From Mycteria americana (taxonomy: Eukaryota; Chordata; Aves; Ciconiiformes; Ciconiidae): a stretch of 64,000 bases of DNA. The number at the start of each line of letters is the position of its first letter. Within the stretch, counting starts at the first letter, position 1. Under the pieces are notes generated by a model. It was not told where the DNA came from, did not search any database, and saw nothing but the letters and a program-made list of their open reading frames with translations. Below, piece by piece: positions 25,986 to 40,582 of the stretch. Position numbers and translations under genes: made by a program. The stretch lies in assembly GCF_035582795.1 (NCBI RefSeq), contig NC_134372.1:36987316-37051315 (forward strand), written 5' to 3'.

Positions 25986-28900
25986 TAAATCCAAAATCTC
26001 AGCTTTAATGTTTTGTAGGGAGGCTAGAAATGTGAGAACCCTTGTTTTGAGATGAAAAATACACAGATTTCCAGTTCTCACTTCAAATCCAAGAAGAAAT
26101 GTTGAGTTAAGATTTCTTATTCATGATTACTGCTCCTGAGCTTTTTTGCAAGACAGCGTCATACGATGAAAAACTTCCCTGCATCGCAAGCTATTCTAAC
26201 ACCTCCTCATCTTCACTTGTTACTCCAATTGCTGAATTTCTTTTGGTACATTGGAGAAAGCTGTAGCGTGTATTAATTCAGAATTGATAGTACCTCTCTG
26301 GCACACTAACTGACTGGATGGCTAATTGGCTATTACAGCTGTGGCTCACAACAACGTATCTTTACCTTATCTTAATGGTCCTTTTTAGATGCCCAATGGT
26401 GGCAAATTGTAATTTAAAAGTTTATTCATTTCCATACTTGCTGCCAAAGGATTCCTGATAGAAATTTGTTTTCCTTATATCAAGTTTGTAGATGAACTAT
26501 AAACTTAGACTGCTAGACATTCCTGTACCAACAAGTTTAATTTCAGTCTGGTCTGCTGAGGGGCTTTTTTCATTGATGAAGATGATACAAGGCTGTACCT
26601 TTTCCAATAACACAACCATACCTTACTGCATTCTGTGTAGCCCCTCCTGTACAACATTCCTTGTAGGAATGGGAGATTAATTCCCTATCACAGTAAAAAG
26701 TTCTCTGGTCATTTTTTAGACTTAGTTCAACTAAAATTTGAAGTCTCCATGCAGTAAACTTCTTCATTTGATTCTCAGACTTCAGGGCACAGAGGCAATT
26801 TGATTCTCAACCTGCAGTCCAGAGGATTGATCCTTAAAGGCAAGGAATGATGGTTTAATCACACCAAAAGGATACAGCAATTAGAACTCAAACTAAATCT
26901 GGACTTGCAGCAAACACTGATGGAGAAATTTGTGAGCTACGTGTTCTCCATCTAGCATGTTCTCTCACTGTTATGAGCTGTAACAAGACCAAAAGGCTAT
27001 GACAACAGTAATGCAGTGTTGATAACACTGTTCCATTATACAGTTCTTTCATTTGGAGGGATTCAAACACACCATTATTAGCTTGTATAGGAATCTCTTA
27101 ACTATTGAAATGAAACCCAGTGAAAAGCAGCAACAAGGCTCTGCATGGAAACAATCTTCACCACTGCAGAACATTTGAGGGCAGGAAATTAAGTATACCA
27201 AAACCTTATTTCAAGACAGTGGTGAGAAGGGTTGGATTAAAAGATGGATGAACTCCATAGTCAAAACCAGAAGCAAAAACTCTCCTGTACACCCCCCTTT
27301 TTTATTTAAACACAAAGAGTCTTTCCCCATCCATCCTGGGTTTTGTGAAACTTTAGGAAACCTCCCTGGGACTGGAGAAAAGATGGATGTCCTCTGCTGA
27401 CCTGCAGATGGGTGAGTCTAAGGGCCAAGGTACAGAAGCCTCTGAAGGGAGATACAAGTTCAGCTCATCTGGCAGACACACTTCTCTCTCTCACTACTGT
27501 GTTAATTTTTTAGGTTGTATAGGCTGGCAGAGAAAGGGTGCAAATGTCTTGCCACAGTCTGAATCAGTTGTTCCAGTGAAGGTCCTGGAAGGGATGTGCC
27601 CTTGTTATCTACTAAAATGTTGACAATGTAAGAAGAAAAAAATTTATTTTTAATCATCATTAACTTCAAGGAATAACCACTGTTAGCAGAAGGATGGCTT
27701 GGCTAAGAGGGAGCAGCCTGAGCCACACCAACACTGCCTGGCCTGGGACTCCTATTCCTTCACTGAATTAGCTTTAAAAAAAGAACGTAACACTAGGGCA
27801 AGAACCGATGGCAATGAGTAACTCCAGGCATGCAACTGAGAGCAAAACAAGTCTGCACATACATGCATGGGAAAACCTGATCTAAACTGTCATTACCAAA
27901 CACCCTCCCAATGCAGATAAGGTCCAGCTGTAGCTGTGAAGATGACATTCCTCTCTGGAGATGAGCCAAGCTTGGGGAGGATGTGTCCTACCACCATTGC
28001 CATGATGTTTGAGTTACTGCCAGCTATGGAATAGAGAATTCATCATCTGTCAGTGACCTCCAAGATCAAAGTTCTCATTGCTCAGAAAGGCAAATCATAC
28101 AAAAAGCGAAACATCTGTTAAGAAAATAAGCTGCATATTATGGTGTTTGCTGTATGCAGCAACATGCCTGTAATCTCAGACCACGTTTGCTATAACATAC
28201 TGACTCATCACCTCTTTTCACTACACAGTTCTGATGCCTGAAGTCACCTTGACTGGAGTAAGTATAAGTTCTGTCAGTGGTGTTTTAAACGTTTGCATAG
28301 ACAGAGTTATCAAGGCAAGTGTGAGCAGATTGTAGGTACGGCCAGAGCAGCTCCTCACTCGGCTGTCCTTTTGGAGCTCTGCTCGAGTTACGTACTCAGC
28401 AGTCACCGAGTCTTTCCTTACACATAGTCTGGAGTGTAAAGTCACAGTAGTATTCAAAAGGTTAAAGTAGAGTGAACTGTTAATTTTAATGCTTTCTCTA
28501 AGCTTCAGTTTTAATAAGCGAAAATGATGTTCTTATTTGCAGTAAAGTGGTGTTATAAAATTCTGTCTGTCAAGCTCATTTTAAAACCATGGAAATAAAT
28601 GATCTGACAAAATCAGGCTATTAGACAAGTGAAGAAGAGTGATTTCCATAAAAGTAGAGGAGCTGTTCCTTAATTTCACACTTGGTAGTCTTTTGGGTCG
28701 ACTAAATTTTTAAATAAGTGATAAAATTATATTAGCGCAATTGCATTTTTATAGATTTTTTTGGTCATTGTACTCTTTTTCAATTCCTTTATTTTAACTC
28801 AAACCATTCTGCTGAAAGGTTACCTCTCAACTTATGTTACCTCATAACAGTTTCTGCTCACACAACAGAACTGTAGGTTCACAAATCCTCTATAAAAGTA

Positions 28901-31900
28901 CCCAGAATGACCACACTGACCCAAAAGTATTCTAAAGTGGAAAGATCATTTTATTGCAGTCACGTATTGCTGAAATGCTGGCCCTGCACACTGCATTTGA
29001 CTGTCTGCAGAAACAGATGTATAGTAAGTCACTTCAAAGCAGTTTGGTTTCATATATGAACATTTTCTTTGGGAGCAGACTACAATTTCAGTCATCTACA
29101 CCATGCGCGTAAAAGCCAAACAAGCAAGATGCTTTTCCATGTCCAGGTAAGTATGGCAAGGATAGCCTTTACAGAAATAGAAGTCACTGTTCACAATATA
29201 TAGCCAATGAAGATCAGTCAGGCCTGTTCTCCAGCTCAAAACACACAGCTCGATGCTGAGCGATGTCACAAACTCATTCTGGGGCTGGTGCCCCTCAAAC
29301 ACATTCCAGACGACAGGAAGGACAACTGCTCATGCTTGACTCTCCCCTTCACCCCAGAAACGAGGAAAGTTTCCACACCCACAACCCAAGGGAGAATTTC
29401 TGTTGCCAGTTTTCCTAGCCTAGCCTGAGGATAGAGGAGCAAGGCTGTCGCTTCTCCTCACCTGAGCCCAACCACCCATTTTGGGAGCACAGCTGGCTGC
29501 ATACAGGAATTTGGAAACACTTCTAGCACCACAACCTCTGCCACAGATTAATTTTTCCACATCTGGAAATTTATGACAAGCTTTTTTCTGACAAATCAAA
29601 CCACACATTTCAAGACTAAAGCTAATTCTCCTCCTCACAGATTTAAATAATGCTTTAATAATTATGTTGTAGTAGGGAGGTCAGTATAAAAGGATTTTGA
29701 CCTTTTATGAGGTCATTGACTCTTCATCTCATCTTGCTCAGTTTCATTTGTTTGTTGAGAGAAGAGATCCAATACATTGATACACAGGTTGTGACATGCT
29801 GTTTGAACATTAGCTTACTATAATTGGTCATGTCATCATGCATCATATTAACAATATACACAAAAGTGCCCTGAAACAATTGTCTTATAGATCCATCACA
29901 TATCATAACAAAGCTTCTGGGACTGTTATCCAGCAGCATCCAATTGTGATGCACATTCTACTTGAGTTCTGGACCTAAACATCACTGTCATCTTAATAGT
30001 AAGCAATAGATTAATAACTTCCTGCTGGCTTGCAAAACCTACATGCATGTAAAAAATGGCAATACAAATTTATTGCCACTGAGCATGCTCAAAATAGAAA
30101 GCCTGTAGAAAAGCAAAAACTTCTTTGTGTATTTTTTTCAAACCAACAGCTCTCAAATTTCCTAAGTATGGCAATTCCTTACCCCTAGCAATGCAGCTAA
30201 TTGTATTGCAGTAAGTTGTTCCAAAAAGTAGAACGAGAAGAATATCTTCATCTATCAGCTGAATGAGACACACGTGACCTTGAAATGCAAAGTGAAAAAA
30301 ACACACTAGCACCTTGGATTTGTGTCATATAAATCACACAGACAAACATTTTTATATCCTTTTTCCTCATGCTTTCATATATTTTAAGAGAAGTGCAAAA
30401 TCAGGTTCATTCTACACACAGCAACCTAGCTATATTTCAGTCAAATTTCAGTGTAATTAGGATGCCCAGATCTCTTAGGAAGTTTTGAGATCTTCAGCTA
30501 ATAACTTTATCTTTTTTCCCCCCACACTTTTTTCCAGCTATTTGACAGTGCTAAATACAAGTGATTTAACTCCTGATGCAGTAGTCCAAACTCTGAGCAA
30601 TTCCTTTATTAAGGGGTTAAGTGCAGAGACAGGTCTTGCAGACAGAAATCTTCCTACCTGTGGTTTTAGTAGCCCTGGAACATCATCGGCTTGACCCACA
30701 CTCAACAAGAAAGTAAATATAATTATCCTCCTTATACCCAACATGGGCCATTGGCATGCAAATGCTATAATTCCCAGCAGAGGCACTTTGTAAGGGAAAA
30801 GTCCCTCAAGTAGGTAGAATTAGACTATAAGCAGAGATCTTCAATAAATCAGAGAGACTTCCGCTCACTCCCATCCCAGAAGTTGTTCCAGAAAGGGTCC
30901 ATGGGCAGCAGTTTACAGAACCCAAGCTTTATATTGCTGCAAAAAGACGCTGTTGCTGATTCTGCAGGGTCTGCACTATTCCTTGAGTGAGTCTGAGTGA
31001 GTCAGCACTAAGTGAATGCCACGGTATTTGTGCAGCTGGTAGTACTATTTTTCAGATAAGATGGAAAATGATGCAAATTTTAATAAGCCATGCAGACAAA
31101 ACTATTAACATTCCTACAGCCTGTTCGCATAGTCTCTCAGTCTTAACTAAACTCCAGCTTATCTGCTCCACTCTGCATGGGTGTAGACCCTCTGGACTGG
31201 AAGCACAGCGCAATGACACTCTGCACCTCTTAAGCACCAGCAACACGTGCACTGGATCTGGGCCCCGGTGAAAGGGGCTCTGTGGAGCAGGAAGCTGTAT
31301 GTGTGCTTTCCCCCCCACACACATAAAGCTTGCTATACTCCACCTATCAGAAAATAAGCTGTTTCTTTCCATCCTTAGTATTTCTGTTTGTTGGTACCTG
31401 TCCTTCTCCTTAGCACAAGCCCAAGGGTCTGGGACCACCATTTCAGAAAGCTCAGACAAGTGAACCAGGGCAAACAGCCCTTCTCCTCCAGCAAGGGAAC
31501 TGCTCTAAGGTAAGCTCACTGCTACGGGGCAACCGCACGGCTTGGGACGTTCCCACCGAGGCATTAAGCATAGTCACACACTGTGCCACCTTCCACCATG
31601 TAAAGGCCCTCAGCACAGAGCGGCAGAGTCACCAATGACACCCCACAGCGCCTCAAAGCCCTCAGCCACAGCACGCAGAGGAGTCTGCCAGGGATACTGC
31701 AACCTGTTGAGTCCAAGAGACCCGTTGAGGGCCTTTCTAAGCCTAGGAAACAATAAAATCCCACTTACCAGGAATGAAGGAAACCTGTACCAGTACCAGC
31801 TGCTGGGCCCCAGCCTCACACTCTCCTTCCTGGATGTTACATACAAATAAGCAAGCTTAGGACACTCCAGCAGCTCCACTCCACACAAGAGATGCACATT

Positions 31901-34900
31901 CAGCAGAAGTGAACACATGCTCTCATTTTTATTAAAAGGAAAGGTAATTTAAAGCTCTCTCATATCTTGGACTTGGGAAGTGCAATGCACACGCCTAAAA
32001 CAAAGTAGTGGGAATTGGGCTGAAGGCAGTAGATGTGCCCGCAGGCAGCCAGCCACCAGCCGGCCTTCGAGGAGGCCCTCGTGCCATGGCAGAGACTCCT
32101 TGGGATCCTCTTGCTGCTGATGGGGCTCTTCAGCCCTGAGGCAGCATGGGGACAATCAGCCCTGCCTCAAACCAGCCATGAGCCCCACAGAGAGCCCAAG
32201 CACTACCAGGCCTCAGACATACAACACGCTCCCTGGCTTCCCCGGGACCCAGGGAAGGTCACATAGCCCCTCGCAGTTCATCTACAACTTGCAGCCCCCA
32301 TCTGTAGCTGTGTGGCAGGAAAAGAAACCTACCTATGCAACAAGAACAACATACAACAGATAATTTACCTCAGGTTTTTGCAAAAAAAAAAAAAAAGTGG
32401 CAGGTTTGAAGCCTTCTGCAGCATCAAGTCACTGGCAGCCCTCCCCACAGTGGGCCTGAATAGCCACCGCACAATATATGAAAATTACTTGGAAAGAAAA
32501 GGACACAGAAGTTATTCTTTCAGTTTTGCATCACTATGGTTGATCCAAACACCACAGAAGCATCCAAATCGAGCTTTTCAGCTGCTCCCATAGACTTCAC
32601 GCGAGACCCTGTTGCAACATTAACTTCAAAATTAGCACCATTTAGAACACTCAGAAAGCCTGATATTGATTTATTTGAACAGACAGGGTTCTGGTTATTT
32701 AAACAAACAAGGCTGCAATACAGTCAATGTAAATCTACGTGGAAACTGGTGCACTGCACTGCAGCTAGTTTATTGCTTAGAACATCTTGCCATGAGCACA
32801 ATGCAGAGAGGTTTTGCTTTGGGGCTGATTGTCAAGGAAGTTAGAGCTTCACGTCTTGGGCGCAGACAGCCTGTGCTGTCCAAGAGACCACCTCACCCTC
32901 CCTGAGCCTGGAGGGGGTACTCATTTCCTCCATCCTTGATTCACTGGGCACCTCCTGGTCCCGCTGGAAGGTTCATTTCTTCTCATAGTGACTGGAACAA
33001 CTGGCTGAACTAGGGTATTTTTATTGACAGAGTGTAAAATTAGAGGAAAAGTTGCAACAGTTAACAGGTGTATTATAAAATTGAAAGACGAATAATCCCC
33101 ACCAACAGTTTCCACAACAAAACTTCAAAATGGTGGAGGTGTCATCTTTCAAAGCCACCAAGACACTCCTTAGAAGATGTTTGTAATGAACACAAATTAT
33201 CCTCAGACACCTTCTCCTGGTAATAACAAAGCTCTTATTGTTGTATTCTGTTAACAAATAATTTTTATTACATCAAATAAAGGTGTGAATCCACATCAGA
33301 TTTGACTATTAACATATGATTAACTGCCACACCAGCATGGGCTAAAAGTATGTGGTCTATTTGCTTTTCAGATGTAGTCATCTTTTATATGAATCTCATA
33401 AAATCTATTGGGAGATCTTTAACAAACAGGACCAAGTCCTGTTGAATTCCCCAGCCATATACTATGAACACAGAGCAGCATAGCTGTTAATAAGGGTATT
33501 CATCATGAGACAGCCTATTTTTGGCATTGTATATGACAGTCTCAGTAACTTACAATTGTCCCTTGAATGTGAACTTATCATTTAATTACACTGAGAGACT
33601 GCTTTCCCATATCACCCCGGCAAGTTAGTTAACCACACAGCAATTCTCCAGCTAATCCAAGTGTGATTGGATCAGTCTGAGGTGCACAACATATCTTTCA
33701 ATTCCTGGGAACCCCCTATGGAGCAGTCTGTTTACTTCCACCTCTTTTTGGTTTTGGTTGGGTTTTTTTATATTTAAATATGCAGTCAAATGCTCCAAGA
33801 TTTTGACCAGATAAGTTGCCTAAAGAAAGAGGAATTTCACTTCATCATAAAATACCCAATGTTAAGCCAAATGGACATATAGAAAGCCTCAGAAAAAGTA
33901 CCAATAAAACCTTGGAAAGAAAACCAGATCAGTCATTGGCAAAGGTTTTATTTATTCATAATCACTGTATCTTAATAAAAACAACAGGTGTCACTGGATA
34001 ATTTACTCATATTTAGTATGTATTTAGAACACATACATTTTGCAAAGGATGTGGGGTACAAAAGGCTTTTTTGTATAGGAAGCATATGCTTATGTTAAAA
34101 TATATACTAATTGTTTGAGATCTTATAGTGCCCCCAAGTTCCATTAAATGCATATTTCTTTGTTCCTATGGTACGCTGCGTGCAACATTGACAGATTGTC
34201 ACAGTGCTCTACCTTGCTGCAATTCAGTTTCATGGGGATATGAAGCAGCTGTATCCTGAGGGACATGGTCAATCCGAAATGACACCTGACTTTTATAACA
34301 TCATAGTATATCTCCTATAAATAGTTATTATTGTTATTGTTCTCCTTACCTGGGAAGACACACACAAAATCATTGCTTCCTGCAAGAGGGTCTCAATCTT
34401 TGGCACACAAAAGCAAATGGGCTGGGGGAAGGGTGTTGTCTCATTTCTCCCATTCTGCTGCTTAACTGCCAGAACTAACCTACTGCACAAGCCTTAAACA
34501 TCGACACAAGCAGGTGCCCCAATCACCTGTGAGTTTGGTCTGTACCAATAAAAGTCAGTATGTATTGCCTATGCAGTACATATTACATTCCCTTAGAGAG
34601 GCATTAAAATGCCAGCTACATTTAAACAAGTGAATGTCTGGCCCCTAATAAAACCCACATAATTTAATACTAATGAGTCTACCAATTATGACCTAGTCTC
34701 TGAACTTCCTTTCTGGGAAAAATCATTGGGAAGGTAGTTCAATGCCAACTCTAGCAATTACATTACTGCTCCAATATAGAGAGCCCCAGCTTCACTTCTG
34801 GCCATTGCATTAACTGATTTGGGGTGCAGAGGGGAAGGAGTGAGGTGCAGTTGCCTCCCCATGACAACGAACAGAATCTAAACAAGCTTGCTGATCCTCA

Positions 34901-37900
34901 GACCAATCAACTGCTTTCACATCTTAATCAGAATATACTGCCAACTTTAATGGTAGCAGAAAAAAGTAGGAGACTGCTTTGTAAGAGGTAACTACTGCTA
35001 AATAACTTAATAGTGCTGTTGCTGTGTAAGGTTTCCCACTTGAGTAGTGCCACAAACCTCACGTTCAGCAGTGTTTCTTTCAGCATCTATAGGAATCCTC
35101 CTTGAGATACACGTAGCGTGACTGCAACACCTACAGACTGCAAGATGGAGGGCTTTCGATCGCCTATCTGCTCCTTGTTGAGCCTGGATGCAGGCATGTT
35201 ATTTTCTCTGCGGTAACTCAAGATTAGGTGGAAACGAGGTCTCCCGACCCAAGCAAGAAACTACCACTTGGCAGCAACAGGAAGCACACAGCCAAATTTA
35301 CAGGGCAGTTCTGTATGGCACCGCCTACAATTTTCTTTCTGCTGCCTGCAGCAAGGTTGCCAGCTTAGGTCTCTCATCTGCTAGAAGACTGCATCCATTC
35401 ATCATCTATCCAGAACTGAATTCAGTGCTTAACATATGTGTAATTAATAGGCTCAGCTATGACAATAAGCTCCATTTTGAGCTGACTGTTGAACCACACA
35501 AACTTTGGCTGGTGGAGAACAGACCCATCTGCCTTCTACACCTGGACCTGCCACAGTCCCATGTGGCATTCAGCACATGTACAATTAGACACTGTACCTT
35601 TGCCTGTCCCCAGCCATGACCACCACGCTCTGCTTCTGGTATGGATTCCCTCTGGAAGCCCTGCAGGGCCTTCTGGCAGGCAACACAGGATGCTGGTGGT
35701 ATACCTTTAATTCATGGTGTACCTTTAATTTCTGTGACATGCTGAGATAATACAGTGAGGAGTTCTTTAGAAATGCTATAAATAGCTTAAATAAATAGAT
35801 ATTCTCTGTGGTGGGTCCTCATCTCCGGAACTGACTCTTGCCAGAAATCCATCAGAGCCTGAATCTGGCAAGCTCTCGTAGGAGATGCGAGACATCTTTT
35901 TACATTCCAGCTCACTAAATGCAAGTGCCTGGCTAGTTCTGTGAAAAGGCAAAAAAAAAAAAAAAGCCTGGAACACAAGGGGTCACTCCCTGTGCCAGCT
36001 CTGATGTTGCCTGCCATTATTTCACTGCATACTAGCTGTTGGAAAGGGCACATAGATACTACAGTGCTAGTGCCTTATAAATACATACAATAATTAAAGC
36101 TAATTTCTACAAGAAACAACTTTGTGATCCTTTGAGACAAAGGGCTCACCGTGGATGTATGATATTATCTTTGTTATTACTAAACAATGTTGCATACACT
36201 GTTGCTGCCAAACATGTTAACTCCTCACCTCATCCCTCGATGAGCTATGACTGCATCTTTAAAAAAAGATTGCCCTGGAAAGGTATGCATTTGATAGTCA
36301 AACAAAACAGCCTCAAAATCACTTTAGGGCATTGGAGAAGTAGCTTCTATTCCCGGCTTCTGAAGTCAAATAACTGTCACAACTTTGTCTAAACTAACCA
36401 ATGCCTAGGGTTTCAAGGTATTTAATTACATAATAAGTAAATTATAGAAACACAGAGAATAAGTGGAAATGCCTGGCATTCAGAGTCAGACATTTTGTCT
36501 CAGAAAGTCTGGCATCCTTAGCTCGCTTAGCAGAGAATCAAGATGAAGTCAAAATTAGCGTTGTTACATTATTTCTTTTTATAGCAGTTGCCTGAAAGTC
36601 CACAAATGCCAGTCCATTAATGTGCTGTCACTCAGTAACATCACCTATTTTGTCCTTTAAGAAAATAGTTTTGTATGGATTTTTGAACATCAAAAGCACA
36701 GACATTCACTGTTTTAAACTTTTTAACAGTGTGACTATTTCCAGTCTCTTCTGCCAAGATGTTAACATTGATAGTTTAATGTGGCTATGTATATATTATT
36801 TATTGCATGAAGCACATATTAATTATTTTTATTTTGGTCACAGAGTATTTGTTTAAAAAAAGGCAGAGTTTTACCTTCTCGGTTGTTACAATTCTCTCAC
36901 CTCTTGTCTTTCTAACCATGCTGCAAGTCTGTCAAAAAAGGCTCCAAAATAAATTTAACATTGTAATTATTACAAATAAGTCACACTGGCATTCGTGTAG
37001 GAAGACACCCCCCTCCCTGCATGCTTCTACCACGGTGGCAAACTTATTTCAAAAATTCTGATGAAACGCTTTGTAAATTTTGTTATTCTGTGATGATAAT
37101 AAATCATTATAGCCTTAAACACTTCTCTAGCTTGGAGCCTCAGTCACAAATTATCTTGTCATTCTGACCAAAACATTCTCCAAAAAAGCTTGACAAGTGC
37201 TAAAACCCAGAACATGAAACCATGTGTTGTTGTGAAAGCAAGATTCAGAAATGTCAATTAATTAGATTAAGAGGCTACTTTTAGCTTTACTTGTGTTGCC
37301 AAATAACCCTTAAAATATGCATAGCAGTGGAAGTCTACCTCAGCAATACAGTACTTCTGTGCAAAATAAAGACAATGGATCTGGCTAATAGAGGGAATTA
37401 TTGTATCTGTCATTCAGACAAGGAGAATGATCTAGAAGCAAATGTCTTGCTTCCCTTTCCACTGTATGGATTCACAAGCAAGATAAATTCTGCCACTTAC
37501 AAGTTTAGGCACAATTTTTTTTTTCCTGAAATCCGATTCAGATTAGAAAATAAAAGCCAAATCACTGATACATCTCCATAAGTAAGATGTATTTCTAACA
37601 TCACTCTCAGTAGCTGTCTCCCCCCACCCCATAAGCTATCATCCTTTATTTGCATTTTTGAAGTTCACTTTAGAGAAAAAAAGTGGTGCAATTAAATACA
37701 TTTTTATTCAACATTCTCATAGCTACCCCTAAAATTTTTTATCTTTAAATAATCCATATCCTCAATTTTATTTACACTATAAACTGTTCCTATATTTTAA
37801 TGGTATGTTTGCTTTAAAAGGGGTTGTTGGCTTTAATAGCTCCGTTATTATCTTTGTAAACTAACATTCCACATTCCTCCTAAGTCCTAGCAAATAGTCT

Positions 37901-38298
37901 GTGCTTGCATTTGGAAGATGCATTCCACCACTGAAAATAAAATTTAAGCCAAATAAATGTTCTGTTCAAATTAATATACATAAAATGAATAGCTAAACAT
38001 AGATCAATTTTGATGGATTTAACAGTAGGTTTGTTAGTGGCAAGAGGGTCATGATATGCAATACACCCAAGAGAATGGAACTAAATAAATTTAATTTCCT
38101 GTAACCCCTATTATTTTGTGTTACAATTTTTAATGCTAGAACACCATATCTCTTTAGAAAAAAAACAACTGCTTGTATTTTTATAAAACATATCTAGGAA
38201 TGTATGAAGACATATGACTAGTGATATGGATCCGTGTAAAGGTACAGGTTAGTACACACGTAGGTGGTTAAGTAGGTAAGCAAAATAGGAAGGACTCT

Positions 38299-38340
38299 GA
38301 CACTGGAAGACTTCCTTCCACTGAAGGAAGTCCAAGTGTC
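38299..38340. repeat. 42-bp near-perfect hairpin
   Basis: GACTTCCTTC (38309-38318) and GAAGGAAGTC (38323-38332) are exact complements around a 4-nt CACT loop. After a small internal loop (GGAA against CA) the stem resumes with GACACT (38299-38304) and AGTGTC (38335-38340). The whole is 16 bp of stem in 42 nt. It could be a remnant of a palindromic element, a small structured RNA or coincidence, and no family is recognised. Confidence 0.85.
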
Positions 38341-39423
38341 AGGTTCTGCCCCAGGACAAGACCAATTTACACCACAGGACAACCTTGGCTGAATCTCAGG
38401 AACAATAACTTGCAAGAAGGTAGCATCTCATTCTATTTTTCATTGAAATACATCAAAATATATTTTCTTATCTTTGGCCTTCCATCCCGCCCTTTCAAAG
38501 GACCTTATCTCTGGCAAAGCCATCATTTCTCAGATAGGATGGTTGTGGGCACAGCACAAGACCCAAAGTTACAGTACATAGAATCAAATATGGTATATAG
38601 TAGCATCAGTCCTTGAGCAATAACCAATCTTTGCATGACATTTAGTAACTCCAATAATGAGTTTTAGCCTTTAGCTGTAATTTTAATTCTTCAGCTTAAA
38701 AAAAAAAAATCATTATTTCAATAGTTTCATTTTCCCCTGTTAACTGGTCCACTGTTAGCCATGTTACAAGCAATGGTTTCTAGCTATTAACCCCGTTCCT
38801 CCTTTGCCAGAGCCTGTACAGACCTACAGTCTTCTCCATGGCCTGGACTTACTCTGCTAAGCATATCTTTCTCCTTCCCCATTCCTTGGGCTTTCCCTTC
38901 CTCACAGGGCACCTACATGGTCTTTTGGCTTCTCACTTTGCCTGCAATTAGAAGGTAACTGTATGTAACCATTTCTCAATGCTGTTGAATACATGTTTGA
39001 GCCTAGCCTCTGCACACTGGGAAGTGGGACTCTGCAGAGGGTATCCTATGCAGGCCCTTTACTGAAGGGGGAAGGACACAAGGAAGAGAGATAGAACATT
39101 TAAGGATATAAAAAAAGCCCTACACATTTAAAACAAACAAAAAACCCACAAAAGACCAAAAAAGTCCATCTAATTTTTAGACACACCACAAACTATTCTT
39201 AAGTTCTCTGGCCAAGGCTTGTTAAAAGCAGAACATCCTAAATGTTCTAAAAATTTGTATGAGAAGCAGATGGAGGTATTTCCTTACAGAATGAGCCTTA
39301 AGTCAAGTGTAACAACTGGAATATATTGTCCACCAAGGATCAAGGCATAAATTCAGTGTTAGAAGCACCCTGCATGCAAAGACATTAGGTGCTGTATCTG
39401 CGATACACCCTGCCACTGGCCGA

Positions 39424-39557
39424 GCTGCCCGAGAAGCAGTAGTGCCTCACCTGCTCTTCAGCCGCTCTCCAGCAGGGCAGGGACCTCCCGCAGGTCCTGT
39501 GTCCCATATGTCCACTCCCTGCAGATATTCTGGAGACCCCACAACTTCTCGGGCAGC
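39424..39557. repeat. 13-bp perfect inverted repeat, 108 bp apart
   Basis: GCTGCCCGAGAAG at 39424-39436 and CTTCTCGGGCAGC at 39545-39557 are exact reverse complements flanking a moderately GC-rich segment. The complementarity does not extend outward, and no target-site duplication is obvious, so a transposon identity is not supported. Confidence 0.8.
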
Positions 39558-40582
39558 CTTAGGCAGTTGTTTTGGCACTTAAATCCTGCTCTCGATGTCT
39601 GTGCTTGGAGAAGCCCTATGAAACAGTGAACCCTGGCTGAAAATAGAGCAGCGAGGACTAAATTAAAATAAAATTTAGTAACGGGGCCCAAATGTTAACA
39701 TGCTGTATTTATTTCAAACTTATTAACATTCCTATGAGTCTCTGAAACACTTTATTACTGATACATGGGATTGTGCTGCTATAATAGGCTTCCCTGAGGA
39801 GTAACTAGGACTCCAGCTGTACCGCCAGGATACGTTGCACTACATATTATAGGGTTAAATGGTGCTGTCTGTTATCTGCACAATGTGCGTATTACGAGTG
39901 TAAATGAGGGAACTCATTTGAGAAACCTGAAGTCTGCACTGAAACACTGAAAAGGTTTGTACTATTAGTGAAAAAGAGTGAAGGGTCCCTTTTTCCAGTT
40001 GCAAACGACTTAGTCGTATGATTGATGTAGAAAACTTAACGCCTCTGCCAGCAAAAAAATGAAGCTGTGTCTGAAGTAACTCTACCTACCAGTGTTACAG
40101 GAGTGCAACCTCACCTGAGCACAGAAGGCAGTCACACCGTAAAGCGGCAAAATGCAAGGCCATTCACCGCCTGTCAAAAATGGTTAGCAAAGGCAACAAC
40201 AACGCTAAGCCACGTAGCTAAAAGGGAGAAAGCTAGTATTTCTTCCTATGCAGCATGAGAAAAGGCTGACGAAGCGAACTGTTGACAGAAGTGACATGAA
40301 AGCTCCATCAAAATAGTTAAAATGAAAATAGTTGTTACCAACATATGGCAGGAAAGTGGACACAAGTTTGCAGAAAAGAAGTGTACTCTCTGGAATAGTC
40401 ATGCATACCTGAGATGTACAAAAAGGATTGTAGGTTACAGGAGCCCTCAAAGCTCAACTTCGGGTTATTCTGCAGCACAAGTAGGTCAAGAACACCCACG
40501 TCAGTTTGTCACGAGGTGCAGTGATGGTGACTGCACTCCTCCTCTGCAAGCTGCTCCGTGCTTAGCTTGTAGTTAGAGCTGC

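Larger units (their letters stand above)
25986..40582. other. Intergenic, no gene called
   Basis: Mostly AT-rich unique DNA. A GC-richer stretch at about 31,170-32,290 holds overlapping short frames on both strands. One of them, 32,033-32,266 (+), has a hydrophobic run resembling a signal peptide but no identifiable partner exons. A15 runs occur at about 32,382-32,396 and 35,948-35,962. Inverted repeats at 38.3 and 39.4-39.6 kb are listed separately. I see no RNA gene. Confidence 0.55.
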
